A stretch of 64,000 nt of DNA from Grimontia kaedaensis (GCF_023746615.1 NZ_CP082276.1:496001-560000); one strand, 5' to 3'; numbered from the stretch's first letter, positions 52,250 through 61,194 are shown. Numbers and translations: made by a program. Notes: generated from the sequence alone by a model not told the origin.

Positions 52250-53948
52250 TTTTTACGCGCTCGCGTTTATCTTCGCACTGCCTCTGTTTATCGATAGCTT
52301 TACTGCATATGAGGTTGGTCTCTATTTAATCTTCGGACTCGCAGCACTGAGCGTTGCGTCTTGTTGGGGGCAGGCAGGTTTCTTACCGCTTGGCCAAGCA
52401 GCTTTCTTTGGATTGGGCGCGTATCTTTATGGTTATGTGAATGTTGAGCAGGCATCGGTGTTCAGTGTCGTAGAAGGACTGTTTTTGGCACTTCTGATAC
52501 CGGCGCTATTAGCTTTAGCGTTGGGGAAACTGGTGTTCTCACGTACTTCGAGTTCTGGCCCCTATTTTTCGTTGATCACACTAGCGATTGCCATGTTGGC
52601 AACGCAACTGGCGTTGGTTTTTGATGGCCTCACTGGCGGGTTTAACGGACTTAACGGCATTAATGATATTCCCGGGACAGACCGTTACGAAAACCTGTAT
52701 TGGGTGATTGCGGGCGCAGTGGCAGTTGTGCTGTTGTCCCTTCAGTATTTAGAAAACACGCCATTCGGACTTTTGCTTAATGCCATCCGTGATAATGAAC
52801 AGCGTGTTGACCTCCTGGGTTACAAAAGTGACCAACTGAAAAGTATTGTCTTTGCGATAAGTGCTGCGGTTTCTGGGTTGGCGGGTGCGTTGTACAGTGT
52901 CCATCAGGGTATCGTTACGCCACAGGCACTGGGCTTTTTCCTCTCGGCGGAGTTTGTTATCTGGGCTGCAGTGGGAGGACGTTTTACGCTAGTTGGTCCT
53001 ATTGCTGGTGCTTTGGTGATGGGAATGGTGTCCAGTGAGTTGAAAGCGTCCTTCCCTTACTGGGAAGTGATAGTCGCATCTATTTTCATTGTTGTGGTGC
53101 TCTTTTTACCAAAGGGTTTACTAGGTTGGTTGCCCGCGACGAAAAAGCGTATTGAGGAAGACAAGTCAGATGATGAACCTAATGCCTGCTCGCCTGAACG
53201 GCGCGTGACGCTCGCCATCAATGATGTCTCCGTATCGATAGGAGCAGTTAATATTCTATCGTCCTTGGATATGAGGTTGGGTGAAAAGGGTATTCAGTGC
53301 CTAATCGGCCCAAACGGCGCAGGAAAAACATCGGCATTCAACACTATGACTGGCGTGCTGCCGCTTTCTTCCGGAACGCTTGTATGGAATGGAGAACGCT
53401 TTAGTCCACGTAAGCCTTATGACGCTGCACGTCAGGGTATAGGTCGGAAATTACAAATTCCTTGTGTGTTCCCATCGCTAAGCGTTGAAGAGAATATTCA
53501 TTTGGCGATGTGGGCAAGCCGTTCGAATAAGAAATCATTATTCCGAATCGCCAAATATGGAAAACGTTCTGCATCTTTAAACGCGCTTTACGAGGCGATG
53601 CCATTTCTTGAAGAGGGTGAAGTCTTGGCCGGATCGCTATCGGTAGGGCAACGTCAAATGCTGGACTTTACGATGACCTGTCTTGCTGAACCTGACTTGC
53701 TATTGCTCGATGAACCCTGTGCGGGACTCTCACCTGTCGAGACAAAAAACCTCATCGACATCATCAAAAATTACATCGCCAGAGAGAGAAAACCCTGCGT
53801 GATTATCGAGCATGACATGCAAGTGGTGGAGAAATTGGCTGACGAAGTGCTGGTGATGAATCAAGGTTCTATGTTGTGTTTTGGCAGCTTTGACTATGTT
53901 CGCGAGAACGAAGACGTACGAGCGATATACACAGGAGGAACCAAGTAA
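52227..53948 (+). CDS. Fused ABC permease-ATPase (LivM-LivG type)
   Basis: 573 residues. The first ~310 residues are a LivM-type permease with multiple membrane segments (QAGFLPLGQAAFFGLGAYLYGY); the rest is an ATPase with Walker A GPNGAGKTS near residue 360, the ABC signature LSVGQRQ and Walker B LLLLDEPCAGL, plus the Liv-type EHDMQVV. The two usually occur as separate genes, though permease-ATPase fusions are known. The ATG at 52227 overlaps the LivH gene. It ends 1 bp into the LivF start codon, so coupling is tight. Confidence 0.88.
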   Translation: MASFRNVNFYALAFIFALPLFIDSFTAYEVGLYLIFGLAALSVASCWGQAGFLPLGQAAFFGLGAYLYGYVNVEQASVFSVVEGLFLALLIPALLALALGKLVFSRTSSSGPYFSLITLAIAMLATQLALVFDGLTGGFNGLNGINDIPGTDRYENLYWVIAGAVAVVLLSLQYLENTPFGLLLNAIRDNEQRVDLLGYKSDQLKSIVFAISAAVSGLAGALYSVHQGIVTPQALGFFLSAEFVIWAAVGGRFTLVGPIAGALVMGMVSSELKASFPYWEVIVASIFIVVVLFLPKGLLGWLPATKKRIEEDKSDDEPNACSPERRVTLAINDVSVSIGAVNILSSLDMRLGEKGIQCLIGPNGAGKTSAFNTMTGVLPLSSGTLVWNGERFSPRKPYDAARQGIGRKLQIPCVFPSLSVEENIHLAMWASRSNKKSLFRIAKYGKRSASLNALYEAMPFLEEGEVLAGSLSVGQRQMLDFTMTCLAEPDLLLLDEPCAGLSPVETKNLIDIIKNYIARERKPCVIIEHDMQVVEKLADEVLVMNQGSMLCFGSFDYVRENEDVRAIYTGGTK

Positions 53949-54643
53949 TGTCAGAAGAAATTCTGAGTGTGAAAGGTCTTTCTGGCGGATATGGTGATAT
54001 CACGATCGTCAGGGATGTGAACTTTTCAATTGGGAAAGGAGAGGTTGTGTGCCTTGCTGGTCGTAATGGCGTAGGGAAAACGACTCTGATGAAGCTGTTA
54101 TCTGGCTCTTTGCCCCCTGTTACTGGCCAAATATCTCTGAATGAAAACGATGTTTCGAGCTTGAGTGCCTTTGAGCGACAGCAAAAGCAAATTAGTCACG
54201 GATTGCAAGAACAGTCGGTATTTGGTGGATTGACTGTTCGGGATAACCTTTCTTTGACAGGAAAATGGGGTAAAAGCCCACTCGTAGAGCGCCTTCTTGA
54301 GGCCTTTCCAATCATAGAAAAGCGCTATGACGTACAGGCTGGAAAATTGTCGGGTGGCGAGAGGAAGTTGGTCTCTTTTTGCCGAGCTGTTGTCGAAGAT
54401 GGATTGATGACATTACTTGATGAGCCAACAGAGGGGGTACAGCCCGAAAATATCGAGCGAATGGGAGAGGTTATTCTCGAACAAGCCAAACAAGGAAGAA
54501 GCTTCATTGTGGCAGAGCAGAATCTCTCACTGATTGAGCAAATCGCTGATGCCTGTTGGGTAATGGACCATGGGGAGTTGAAGTCTCTTTTCCCTGCTTC
54601 TCCAAATTTAAGGGAGCGTATTGTCGGTGAGCTTCTCATTTAA
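53948..54643 (+). CDS. ABC transporter ATPase (LivF/UrtE-like)
   Basis: 231 residues, with Walker A GRNGVGKTT at about residues 38-46, the signature LSGGERKL and Walker B TLLDEPTEGVQP. It is the second ATPase of the Liv/Urt-type importer. It starts within the stop codon of the preceding fusion gene and is followed by a terminator. Confidence 0.9.
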   Translation: MSEEILSVKGLSGGYGDITIVRDVNFSIGKGEVVCLAGRNGVGKTTLMKLLSGSLPPVTGQISLNENDVSSLSAFERQQKQISHGLQEQSVFGGLTVRDNLSLTGKWGKSPLVERLLEAFPIIEKRYDVQAGKLSGGERKLVSFCRAVVEDGLMTLLDEPTEGVQPENIERMGEVILEQAKQGRSFIVAEQNLSLIEQIADACWVMDHGELKSLFPASPNLRERIVGELLI

Positions 54644-54751
54644 TGGTGCCATCAATACTAAAGTTGGCCTTCTTTGTTCTTCAATAAGTGAAACATTAAA
54701 AAATACTAGAAACTTACGAGTAGGCACCTAGCCAAAGTTGGTTATTTCACC

Positions 54752-54783
54752 AAAAGCCGCTGATGAGAGTCAGCGGCTTTTTT
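54752..54783 (+). terminator. Rho-independent terminator of the ABC operon
   Basis: AAAAGCCGCTGA pairs with TCAGCGGCTTTT around a 6-nt loop, followed by further T residues. It lies about 110 bp after the LivF-like stop. Confidence 0.9.
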
Positions 54784-55028
54784 GTCAGTTCAAAAAATAG
54801 CGAGGTCTCTAGTTTTGGAGAAATCTAACGGCGAGATGCCTAACCAAGAGTCTTCTTTATGGACGTTCTGCTAACCCTAATCATACGAATAAGAAAATAT
54901 TCAGGACTCAATGTCTCAATTATTAGAGCTGCATTGGCAGATTTTGCCACCAATTAATAAAATCAAGATAGTTTGATATTTCATTTCTCGCGTTCCTAAA
55001 AAGAACAAACAACAAACGGAGGGGCAGA

Positions 55029-55796
55029 ATGAAGGAAACACAATCAACGCTTATTCGTGGGTTCCATATCCTTGAAAAAATTGTGAAAGCCGAAAAGCCA
55101 CTTTCCAGTGTCTATCTTGCTGAAGAGTTAGAGCTACCAAAACAAACCGTTCATCGCATCGCGCAACAACTGGAAGAGGATGGATTGTTGCAGCGAGAAC
55201 CTGATGGAAAGCGCTTCACTGCCGGCACTCGTTTGTTAGATTTGGCCAGAGCCACTCTTAAAAATTCTTCTATCAATGCACATCGCTATACCATTCTGAA
55301 AGAACTCTCTGATGAGATTGGTGAGACCTGTAATCTGACGATTCTCGATGGCTATGAAATTCTCTATCTGGAACGTGTTGAGACTAACTGGCCATATCGC
55401 ATTCATTTGCCTGTCGGTGCGCATTACCCTCTGCATTGCACAGCTTCGGGTAAGCTGTTCCTTGCAGACATGAAAGCAGCGACGCGCAAACGACTGTTAA
55501 AAAGCATGAACCTGAGTCGAGAGACTTCGCAAACCATCACGGATCTCACTCAGTTGGAAGCGCATTTGGCGAAGATAGCCGAAGATGGCGTGGGTGTGGA
55601 CTCTGGTGAGTTTCTTGATGATATGGTGGCAATAGCAGTTCCCGTGATAAACAACGATAACCGCGTCGCTTTTACTGTCGCCGTTCATGCACCTTCTGCG
55701 CGTAAAACAACAGAAGAGTTAAGACAGTATTTGCCACTGCTTCGGCGTGCTGCACAGCGGTTAGCCGTTGCAGAATTTGGCATCGTCGAAGATTGA
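55029..55796 (+). CDS. IclR-family regulator
   Basis: 255 residues with the IclR winged helix (LSSVYLAEELELPKQTVHRIAQQLEEDGLLQREPDGKRF) and the C-terminal effector domain (GAHYPLHCTASGKLFLA and the conserved GVGVDSGEF). GGAGGGG precedes the ATG. It lies between the ABC operon and the convergent GMC gene; likely targets are the divergent GMC/TRAP promoter region at 57.5-57.9 kb or the ABC operon (inference). Confidence 0.9.
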   Translation: MKETQSTLIRGFHILEKIVKAEKPLSSVYLAEELELPKQTVHRIAQQLEEDGLLQREPDGKRFTAGTRLLDLARATLKNSSINAHRYTILKELSDEIGETCNLTILDGYEILYLERVETNWPYRIHLPVGAHYPLHCTASGKLFLADMKAATRKRLLKSMNLSRETSQTITDLTQLEAHLAKIAEDGVGVDSGEFLDDMVAIAVPVINNDNRVAFTVAVHAPSARKTTEELRQYLPLLRRAAQRLAVAEFGIVED

Positions 55797-55914
55797 GTAC
55801 AACTCGCTAATTTAGAGTCTGGTGAGCGAAAAGGGTAAACTGAAACCAAATAGCCAGCAGACTCTCCCCATTCTTGATGGCGAACACTTTCTTCGGCGCA
55901 GTCTGAACAGCCCG

Positions 55915-57528
55915 TTACTGCGCGAAACCATGGTCTTCCAGAATCATGTCAGAGGCCTTTTCTGCAATCATGATAGTGGGTGCATTTGTGTTACCTGATG
56001 CTATTTCCGGCATGATTGAAGCATCTACAACACGTAAGTTTTTAACGCCATAAACCTGCAATCTTGGGTTTACCACTGCCATCTCATCAACCCCCATTTT
56101 GCAGGTACTAGTTGGGTGATAAATGGTTTGGCTGAATTCTCTGGCTGCTGCCAACAACTCTTCATCGGATTGGAATTTTTCACCCGGCACATATTCGCTT
56201 AGCACATGCTCTGAAAGCGGGGGGGTACTCGCTATCTTTCTAGCGACTTTAATGGCATTGATAATCACAGTCTGGTCGCGCTCATCAGACAGATAGCGGG
56301 GCTGAATGGCTGGATGTTTTAAGGGATCTTTCGACGTGATTTTTACACTCCCGCGGCTATAAGGTCGAAGTTGACACACTGACGCAGTAAACGCTGAAAA
56401 GGGGTGTACGCCATCTCCGGGTTTGTCGGCGCTAAGCGGTTGCATGTGAAACTGAATGTCTGGACGCGATAAGCTTGGGTCGGACTGTGTGAAAATGGTG
56501 ACTTGGCTTGCTGCCAGAGTGAGTGGACCAGTTCGATTAAAGAGATATTGGAGCGCCACCATTACTCGTTTCGTCAGACTATTCAATTCGTCATTGAGTG
56601 TGCGCTCACTGGTTTTAAAGACCAATCTCACCTGAAGATGGTCTTGCAGATTTTCACCCACACCAGGCAAGTCTTGAACAATCGCAATGCCCAGAGCGTT
56701 AAGCAGAGAAGCTGGACCGATTCCTGAAAGTTGAAGTAACTGTGGCGAGCCAATGGCACCAGCGCTCAGAATGACTTCCCGACTCGCCATAATTTGCTTT
56801 TTAGCACCCTCTTTGAGTACTTCAACGCTGGTGGCAGTTTTGTTCTCAAAGAGCACTTTTGATACATGGTGATTGGTGAGAATATCCAGGTTTTCCCTAT
56901 GCTTAGCGGGGCGCAAGAAGGATTTTGCAGTACTCCAGCGGAAGCCTTTATATGCGGTTTGCTGGAAGTAACCGACACCTTCTTGGACTTCGCCATTGCA
57001 GTCAGGGTTATAAGGTATACCCAGCGCGGTCGCGGCGTTGATGAAGTGATCGGCAATCGGGCGGCGTAAGCGCAAATCGCTGACTTTCTGTGGGCCATTT
57101 ACACCGTGATACTCGTCGGAACCGCGTTCCTGATCTTCTGACTTTTTGAAGTAGGGAAGCACCTCCTGATACGACCACCCCTGGTTTCCGAGCGCTGCCC
57201 AATGATCATAATCTTCCGCTTGTCCGCGAACATACAACAGCCCATTCAGAGCACTGGAGCCTCCTAACACTTTTCCTCTTGGCCACTGCAATTGGCGAGA
57301 ATTGATACCCGGATCTGGTTCTGTGAGATAGCACCAATCTGTTTTTGGGTTGTGCATGGTCTTGAAATACCCCACCGGTATATGCAACCAGGGATTGTTA
57401 TCCTTCCCCCCAGCTTCTATCAAAAGGACCCGGACCGATGGGTTTTTAGACAGACGATTGGCAAGAACACACCCGGCAGATCCAGCTCCAACAACAATAA
57501 AATCGTAATGATTTGAAGATAACCCCAT
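55915..57528 (-). CDS. GMC-family FAD oxidoreductase (choline dehydrogenase-like)
   Basis: 537 residues. The FAD-binding motif GAGSAG lies at residues 14-19, the GMC signatures PRGKVLGGSSALNGLLYVRG and GAIGSPQLLQLSGIGP follow, and the catalytic His region HPTSTCKMG with LRVVDASIMPEIASGNTNAP closes the sequence. It oxidises an alcohol to an aldehyde; the exact alcohol cannot be read. AGGGAGAAGGG precedes the ATG. It is divergent from the third TRAP operon and convergent with IclR. Confidence 0.92.
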   Translation of the reverse strand: MGLSSNHYDFIVVGAGSAGCVLANRLSKNPSVRVLLIEAGGKDNNPWLHIPVGYFKTMHNPKTDWCYLTEPDPGINSRQLQWPRGKVLGGSSALNGLLYVRGQAEDYDHWAALGNQGWSYQEVLPYFKKSEDQERGSDEYHGVNGPQKVSDLRLRRPIADHFINAATALGIPYNPDCNGEVQEGVGYFQQTAYKGFRWSTAKSFLRPAKHRENLDILTNHHVSKVLFENKTATSVEVLKEGAKKQIMASREVILSAGAIGSPQLLQLSGIGPASLLNALGIAIVQDLPGVGENLQDHLQVRLVFKTSERTLNDELNSLTKRVMVALQYLFNRTGPLTLAASQVTIFTQSDPSLSRPDIQFHMQPLSADKPGDGVHPFSAFTASVCQLRPYSRGSVKITSKDPLKHPAIQPRYLSDERDQTVIINAIKVARKIASTPPLSEHVLSEYVPGEKFQSDEELLAAAREFSQTIYHPTSTCKMGVDEMAVVNPRLQVYGVKNLRVVDASIMPEIASGNTNAPTIMIAEKASDMILEDHGFAQ

Positions 57529-57895
57529 CTTTTCCCTTCTCCCTGTTCACGAGTAACTGTCATGTATTCAAGGCGAGATGCTCCCGATCCAGCGCGAAAT
57601 CGAAAATTCTCAAACATTAAAATATGAGACTAGTTATCTCGATTTTTATAGTCAAGGCTTGAATTTTGATTTTTCCATGCCATAAATGGAATGTTCCGGT
57701 TCATTTTTTAACCATTCTTTAACATGGAGTGGTTGAAGCGTTACCAAAAACACGGAGCAAAAATTTTCCACTGAACGTTGGATTGCTTGAATTTCAGAGC
57801 GTGATGATTGAACGCAGAAGGCTCTGTTTGAGAACGCAAATGTGGGCATGCCAGCGTAAACGTTTGAGCGACAGCCAACACAAAGGAGTGCGAGC
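57529..57895. promoter_or_regulatory. Divergent region of the GMC and TRAP operons
   Basis: About 370 bp without a gene. GGAATGTTCC (57688-57697) is a palindrome of the GGAA-N2-TTCC type, similar to sites bound by some IclR proteins, and an IclR gene is nearby. TCAAGGCTTGA at about 57652-57662 is a second palindrome. Confidence 0.4.
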
Positions 57896-59122
57896 ATGAG
57901 CAAAAATCGGGAAAAACTCACGCGGCGAGATTTTATGAAGGTGTCAGCCCATTTTGGGATGACCTCCACCCTTATCGCAGCAGGTACTTTGGGAGCAGGT
58001 GCCACGGTATCTTCACTGGCACGAGCAGCCGAAAATACCCAAAAGGAACGCTATTCTGCGCCACCTAAATTTCAACTTAAATTTGGTGCATCCGGGTTTA
58101 ATGAGAAGAACCTCGATATTCAAAAGTCGGCGCAGCTTTTCTTTGCAAGAGATCTGGAGGAGCGGACAAACGGCGCAATTCGCGTTGAGTTCATTGGCAG
58201 TAATCAGATATGCGGGCAAACCAATTGTGTGAAGAAAACACAGCAGGGCATCATCGATATGTATTCTGCTTCAACCCAGAACTCAGCGGGTGGTGCGCCG
58301 TATCTCAATGTGTTGGATTACGCCTACATGTTCCCTTCCCGCGCATCTCAGTTTCATTTTTTCTACAGCAAGAAAAGCGAGCCCCTGTTTAGAGAGCCGT
58401 TGCGTCAGCGTCATAAAATGCAATTCCTGTTTACCCATTGCGAGCTGCGAGGTATCCAGCTTGGCTTGAAATGGAAAGACAAGCCTCTCGTCACGTCGAT
58501 CGACCAGTTAGCGGGCACGAAAAACCGTGTAACGGGAACGCAATTGGGGCGTATCGCCATGCAGTTGATGAACCTCAACCCAGTACCGATTGCTTGGGAA
58601 GAAACCCTGGATGGTCTGAAACAAGGGCTTATCGATGGGGCAGAAACTTGGATGGGAGCGGTGGCTTATGCGGGTATGGCACCGGTGGTGTCGCAGTGTG
58701 TTGACCTGAAATTCTTCTCAGGGACTGAGCACACGGCCATGAGTCTACCGGTGTTTGATAAGTTGGGATCCGATCTTCAGGATGATGTGATGGAGTCTGC
58801 GTATGTCGCTCAGATTTTCACACAAGGCATGAATGAGGCGGCACTGACTGACGTCATAGGTGCAACGAACCCGCCACGGGCGGGCACCATCTTCGCTGAA
58901 AACAATACCCGAGTTGCCACTTTGTCTGATGCTGAACTTCGTAAAGCAGAAGAAATGTGTTCGCCAGAGTTCAACCCAGAACCCTGGGAACAGTGGCGTG
59001 ACCGTTTGAATAAGTGGTCCGGCGGACACGATACCTACCAAGAAATCTACGATATTGCGCGAGAAATTCCGCGCGACACTTCCGCTGTTAATGTGCCGCC
59101 ACAACGCTGGTGGATGAGCTAA
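57896..59122 (+). CDS. TRAP transporter solute-binding protein with Tat signal (DctP-like)
   Basis: 408 residues with a twin-arginine signal (LTRRDFMKV then a hydrophobic stretch to SLARA near residue 44). The mature part is DctP-like (FARDLEERTNGAIRVEFIGS; GTKNRVTGTQLGRIAMQL), longer than most family members. Tat export suggests folding in the cytoplasm, unusual for this class. DctQ and DctM follow. The substrate is unknown; the GMC oxidoreductase suggests an alcohol-derived acid or alcohol. Confidence 0.88.
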   Translation: MSKNREKLTRRDFMKVSAHFGMTSTLIAAGTLGAGATVSSLARAAENTQKERYSAPPKFQLKFGASGFNEKNLDIQKSAQLFFARDLEERTNGAIRVEFIGSNQICGQTNCVKKTQQGIIDMYSASTQNSAGGAPYLNVLDYAYMFPSRASQFHFFYSKKSEPLFREPLRQRHKMQFLFTHCELRGIQLGLKWKDKPLVTSIDQLAGTKNRVTGTQLGRIAMQLMNLNPVPIAWEETLDGLKQGLIDGAETWMGAVAYAGMAPVVSQCVDLKFFSGTEHTAMSLPVFDKLGSDLQDDVMESAYVAQIFTQGMNEAALTDVIGATNPPRAGTIFAENNTRVATLSDAELRKAEEMCSPEFNPEPWEQWRDRLNKWSGGHDTYQEIYDIAREIPRDTSAVNVPPQRWWMS

Positions 59123-59212
59123 ATAGGGTCGCACAGTGTCTGCTTACTGATGTGAAAACACATCCGCAAAGAGGCCTGTGCGTGTCTTTACTTCAAACTC
59201 TGTGAGGTCAGC

Positions 59213-59740
59213 ATGAAACCGCTACAAACCTTGCTCAAATGGTTAGATGAAAACACGGAAAAGGTCATCATCTTGATCACCTACTCAAGTATGGCTGGGA
59301 TAATTTTTGTAGAGGTTGTTCGACGGTTTCTGTTCAACCAACAAGTGCCCTGGAGCACGACAGTACCTGTACTGCTTTTCTTGTGGGTGACGTGGTTTGG
59401 TGCTTCATACAACATCAAAAAACGTACGCATCTAGCGTTAACCGAAATTCGTTCGCGACTCTCCTACAAACACCAATTTTACTGCTTGGTTCTGGATGCA
59501 GTGCTCTGGATTGCTTTCGCCATCATTGTGATTTACCACGCAACGAATCAAACCTACATCGCTTACGACAATTTCGCCATTGTAGGTGGAACGGATGACG
59601 TCATGGAATGGTGGTTTTACCTAGCAACGCCGCTTGCTTGGGGACTTATCGTCATTCGTGTGCTGCAGAATCTCGCTCAGGACATTAAGCAATATCAGCG
59701 TAAAGAGCCCTTCGTGCTCCAAGCGTCACTACTGGATTAG
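59213..59740 (+). CDS. TRAP transporter small permease subunit (DctQ-like)
   Basis: 175 residues with four membrane segments and the DctQ segment VEVVRRFLFNQQVPWSTTVPVLLFLWVTWFG. GAGG precedes the ATG. It lies between the binding-protein and large-permease genes, with a 90-bp gap before it. Confidence 0.88.
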   Translation: MKPLQTLLKWLDENTEKVIILITYSSMAGIIFVEVVRRFLFNQQVPWSTTVPVLLFLWVTWFGASYNIKKRTHLALTEIRSRLSYKHQFYCLVLDAVLWIAFAIIVIYHATNQTYIAYDNFAIVGGTDDVMEWWFYLATPLAWGLIVIRVLQNLAQDIKQYQRKEPFVLQASLLD

Positions 59741-59749
59741 GAGCAGGAT

Positions 59750-61039
59750 ATGGAAGACGGCACTCTCATTACGCTGATTTCTCTCGGTGTCACACTGCTA
59801 TTTATCATCGGCGTTCCGATTTTTCTTGTGATTGGCTTTTGGGTTGTAGGATGTAGCCTCGTTATCGATTTTACCCTTGCCAATATTGGTGTGACCTTAT
59901 TTGAAGGTTTGAACTTCTTTGGCTTACTGGCGTTGCCACTTTTCATCATGACAGGAGACTTAATCAATGCTGCCGGTATCGCCAAGCGCATGTCAGATTT
60001 TGCCTATTCCATTTTAGGATGGGTGAGAGGGGGGCTGGGAATGGCCACCATTGGTGCGTGTGGAATGTTCGCGGCTATTTCCGGTTCCAATGCCGGGACG
60101 ACAGCGACCATCGGTTCCATCATGCAGCCAGAAATGGCGAAGAATAATTATGATGAACGTTTTGCTGCTGCCACCGCTGCGGCGGGCGGCACAGTGGGCA
60201 TCATTATTCCGCCAAGTATCATCTTCATTGTTTATGGCTTCCTGCTCGATCTTTCGATCAGCGATTTGTTCGTTGGTGGAATGTTACCTGGCTTATTGAT
60301 GGTTATTGCAATGCAGTTGGCGTGCTACATCGTCTGTAAGAAGAATGGATGGGGTAACCTAATCAAGTTTGAGCCCAAGCGTATCTTTCAAACCGGTTTA
60401 AAAGCCTACCTCGGCTTAATTGCCATCGGAATAGTGATATACGGCATCTATTCCGGAGCCTTTTCTCCGACTGAAGCAGCCGGTGTCACGGTGGGTTTCT
60501 GTTTGATAGCGGGTGTGCTGATCACGCGACAAATCAAACTGCGCGAGTTGCCGAACATCTTACTGCGTTCAGGGCAAATCACGGGCATGCTGGCACCACT
60601 GATCGCGATATCCGTTGTGATGCAACAGTTGCTTTCCCTATTGGGTGCTGGTGAAGTGGTGCGTGGATGGATGTCTGCCATTGGTGACCCAACGTTTGTT
60701 TTGATTGCCTGCATGATGTTGGTGTTGTTGGCCGGAACGGTGTTAGAAAGCCTGCCCAATACCATCATTCTTGCCCCTATTCTGGCGCCAATTGCTTACA
60801 GCGTGGGGGTGGATCCGATTCATTTCGCCGTGATCTTCTTGGTTGGTGATGCCATTGGGTTTATCACGCCACCTTATGGGTTGAACTTGTATGTTGCCAG
60901 CGGGATCACGGGAATACCGTATTTCACCATTGTGAAATACGTAATGCCTTACCTGTTTGCACTGATGGTGGCATGGATGATCATCGCTTTCTGGCCGCCG
61001 CTTTCGACCTATCTTGTGCAGTTTTCAGCTGTGGGTTAG
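59750..61039 (+). CDS. TRAP transporter large permease subunit (DctM-like)
   Basis: 429 residues with about 12 membrane segments and the motifs GMFAAISGSNAGTTATIGS, AGGTVGIIIPPSIIFIVYGF and GFITPPYGLNLYVASG. AGGAGCAGG precedes the ATG. It ends 38 bp before a large composite terminator. Confidence 0.92.
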   Translation: MEDGTLITLISLGVTLLFIIGVPIFLVIGFWVVGCSLVIDFTLANIGVTLFEGLNFFGLLALPLFIMTGDLINAAGIAKRMSDFAYSILGWVRGGLGMATIGACGMFAAISGSNAGTTATIGSIMQPEMAKNNYDERFAAATAAAGGTVGIIIPPSIIFIVYGFLLDLSISDLFVGGMLPGLLMVIAMQLACYIVCKKNGWGNLIKFEPKRIFQTGLKAYLGLIAIGIVIYGIYSGAFSPTEAAGVTVGFCLIAGVLITRQIKLRELPNILLRSGQITGMLAPLIAISVVMQQLLSLLGAGEVVRGWMSAIGDPTFVLIACMMLVLLAGTVLESLPNTIILAPILAPIAYSVGVDPIHFAVIFLVGDAIGFITPPYGLNLYVASGITGIPYFTIVKYVMPYLFALMVAWMIIAFWPPLSTYLVQFSAVG

Positions 61040-61077
61040 GGAGCCCGACCTTAAAATCTATTGCTGTGCTGACAAAT

Positions 61078-61156
61078 AAAAACGGCGCTGTTATGTACCC
61101 AAACGACCTGAAGATGCTCGCATTCAGAGGTCGTTTGGGTATATAGCGCCGTTTTT
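61078..61156. terminator. Composite bidirectional terminator with an inserted palindrome
   Basis: The outer stem AAAAACGGCGCT (61078-61089) / AGCGCCGTTTTT (61145-61156) has A and T tracts on both sides and can stop transcription from DctM (+) and IclR (-). The third dispersed palindrome lies inside its loop. Confidence 0.8.
61096..61142. repeat. Dispersed palindromic repeat, copy 3
   Basis: TACCCAAACGACCT and the inverted AGGTCGTTTGGGTA match copies at 33470 and 40489. The repeat occupies the loop of a terminator stem, which fits insertion or retention at a structured site. Confidence 0.85.
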
Positions 61157-61194
61157 ACTTTTTACTGTTAATGGGGGCATTCATTCTCAATACG

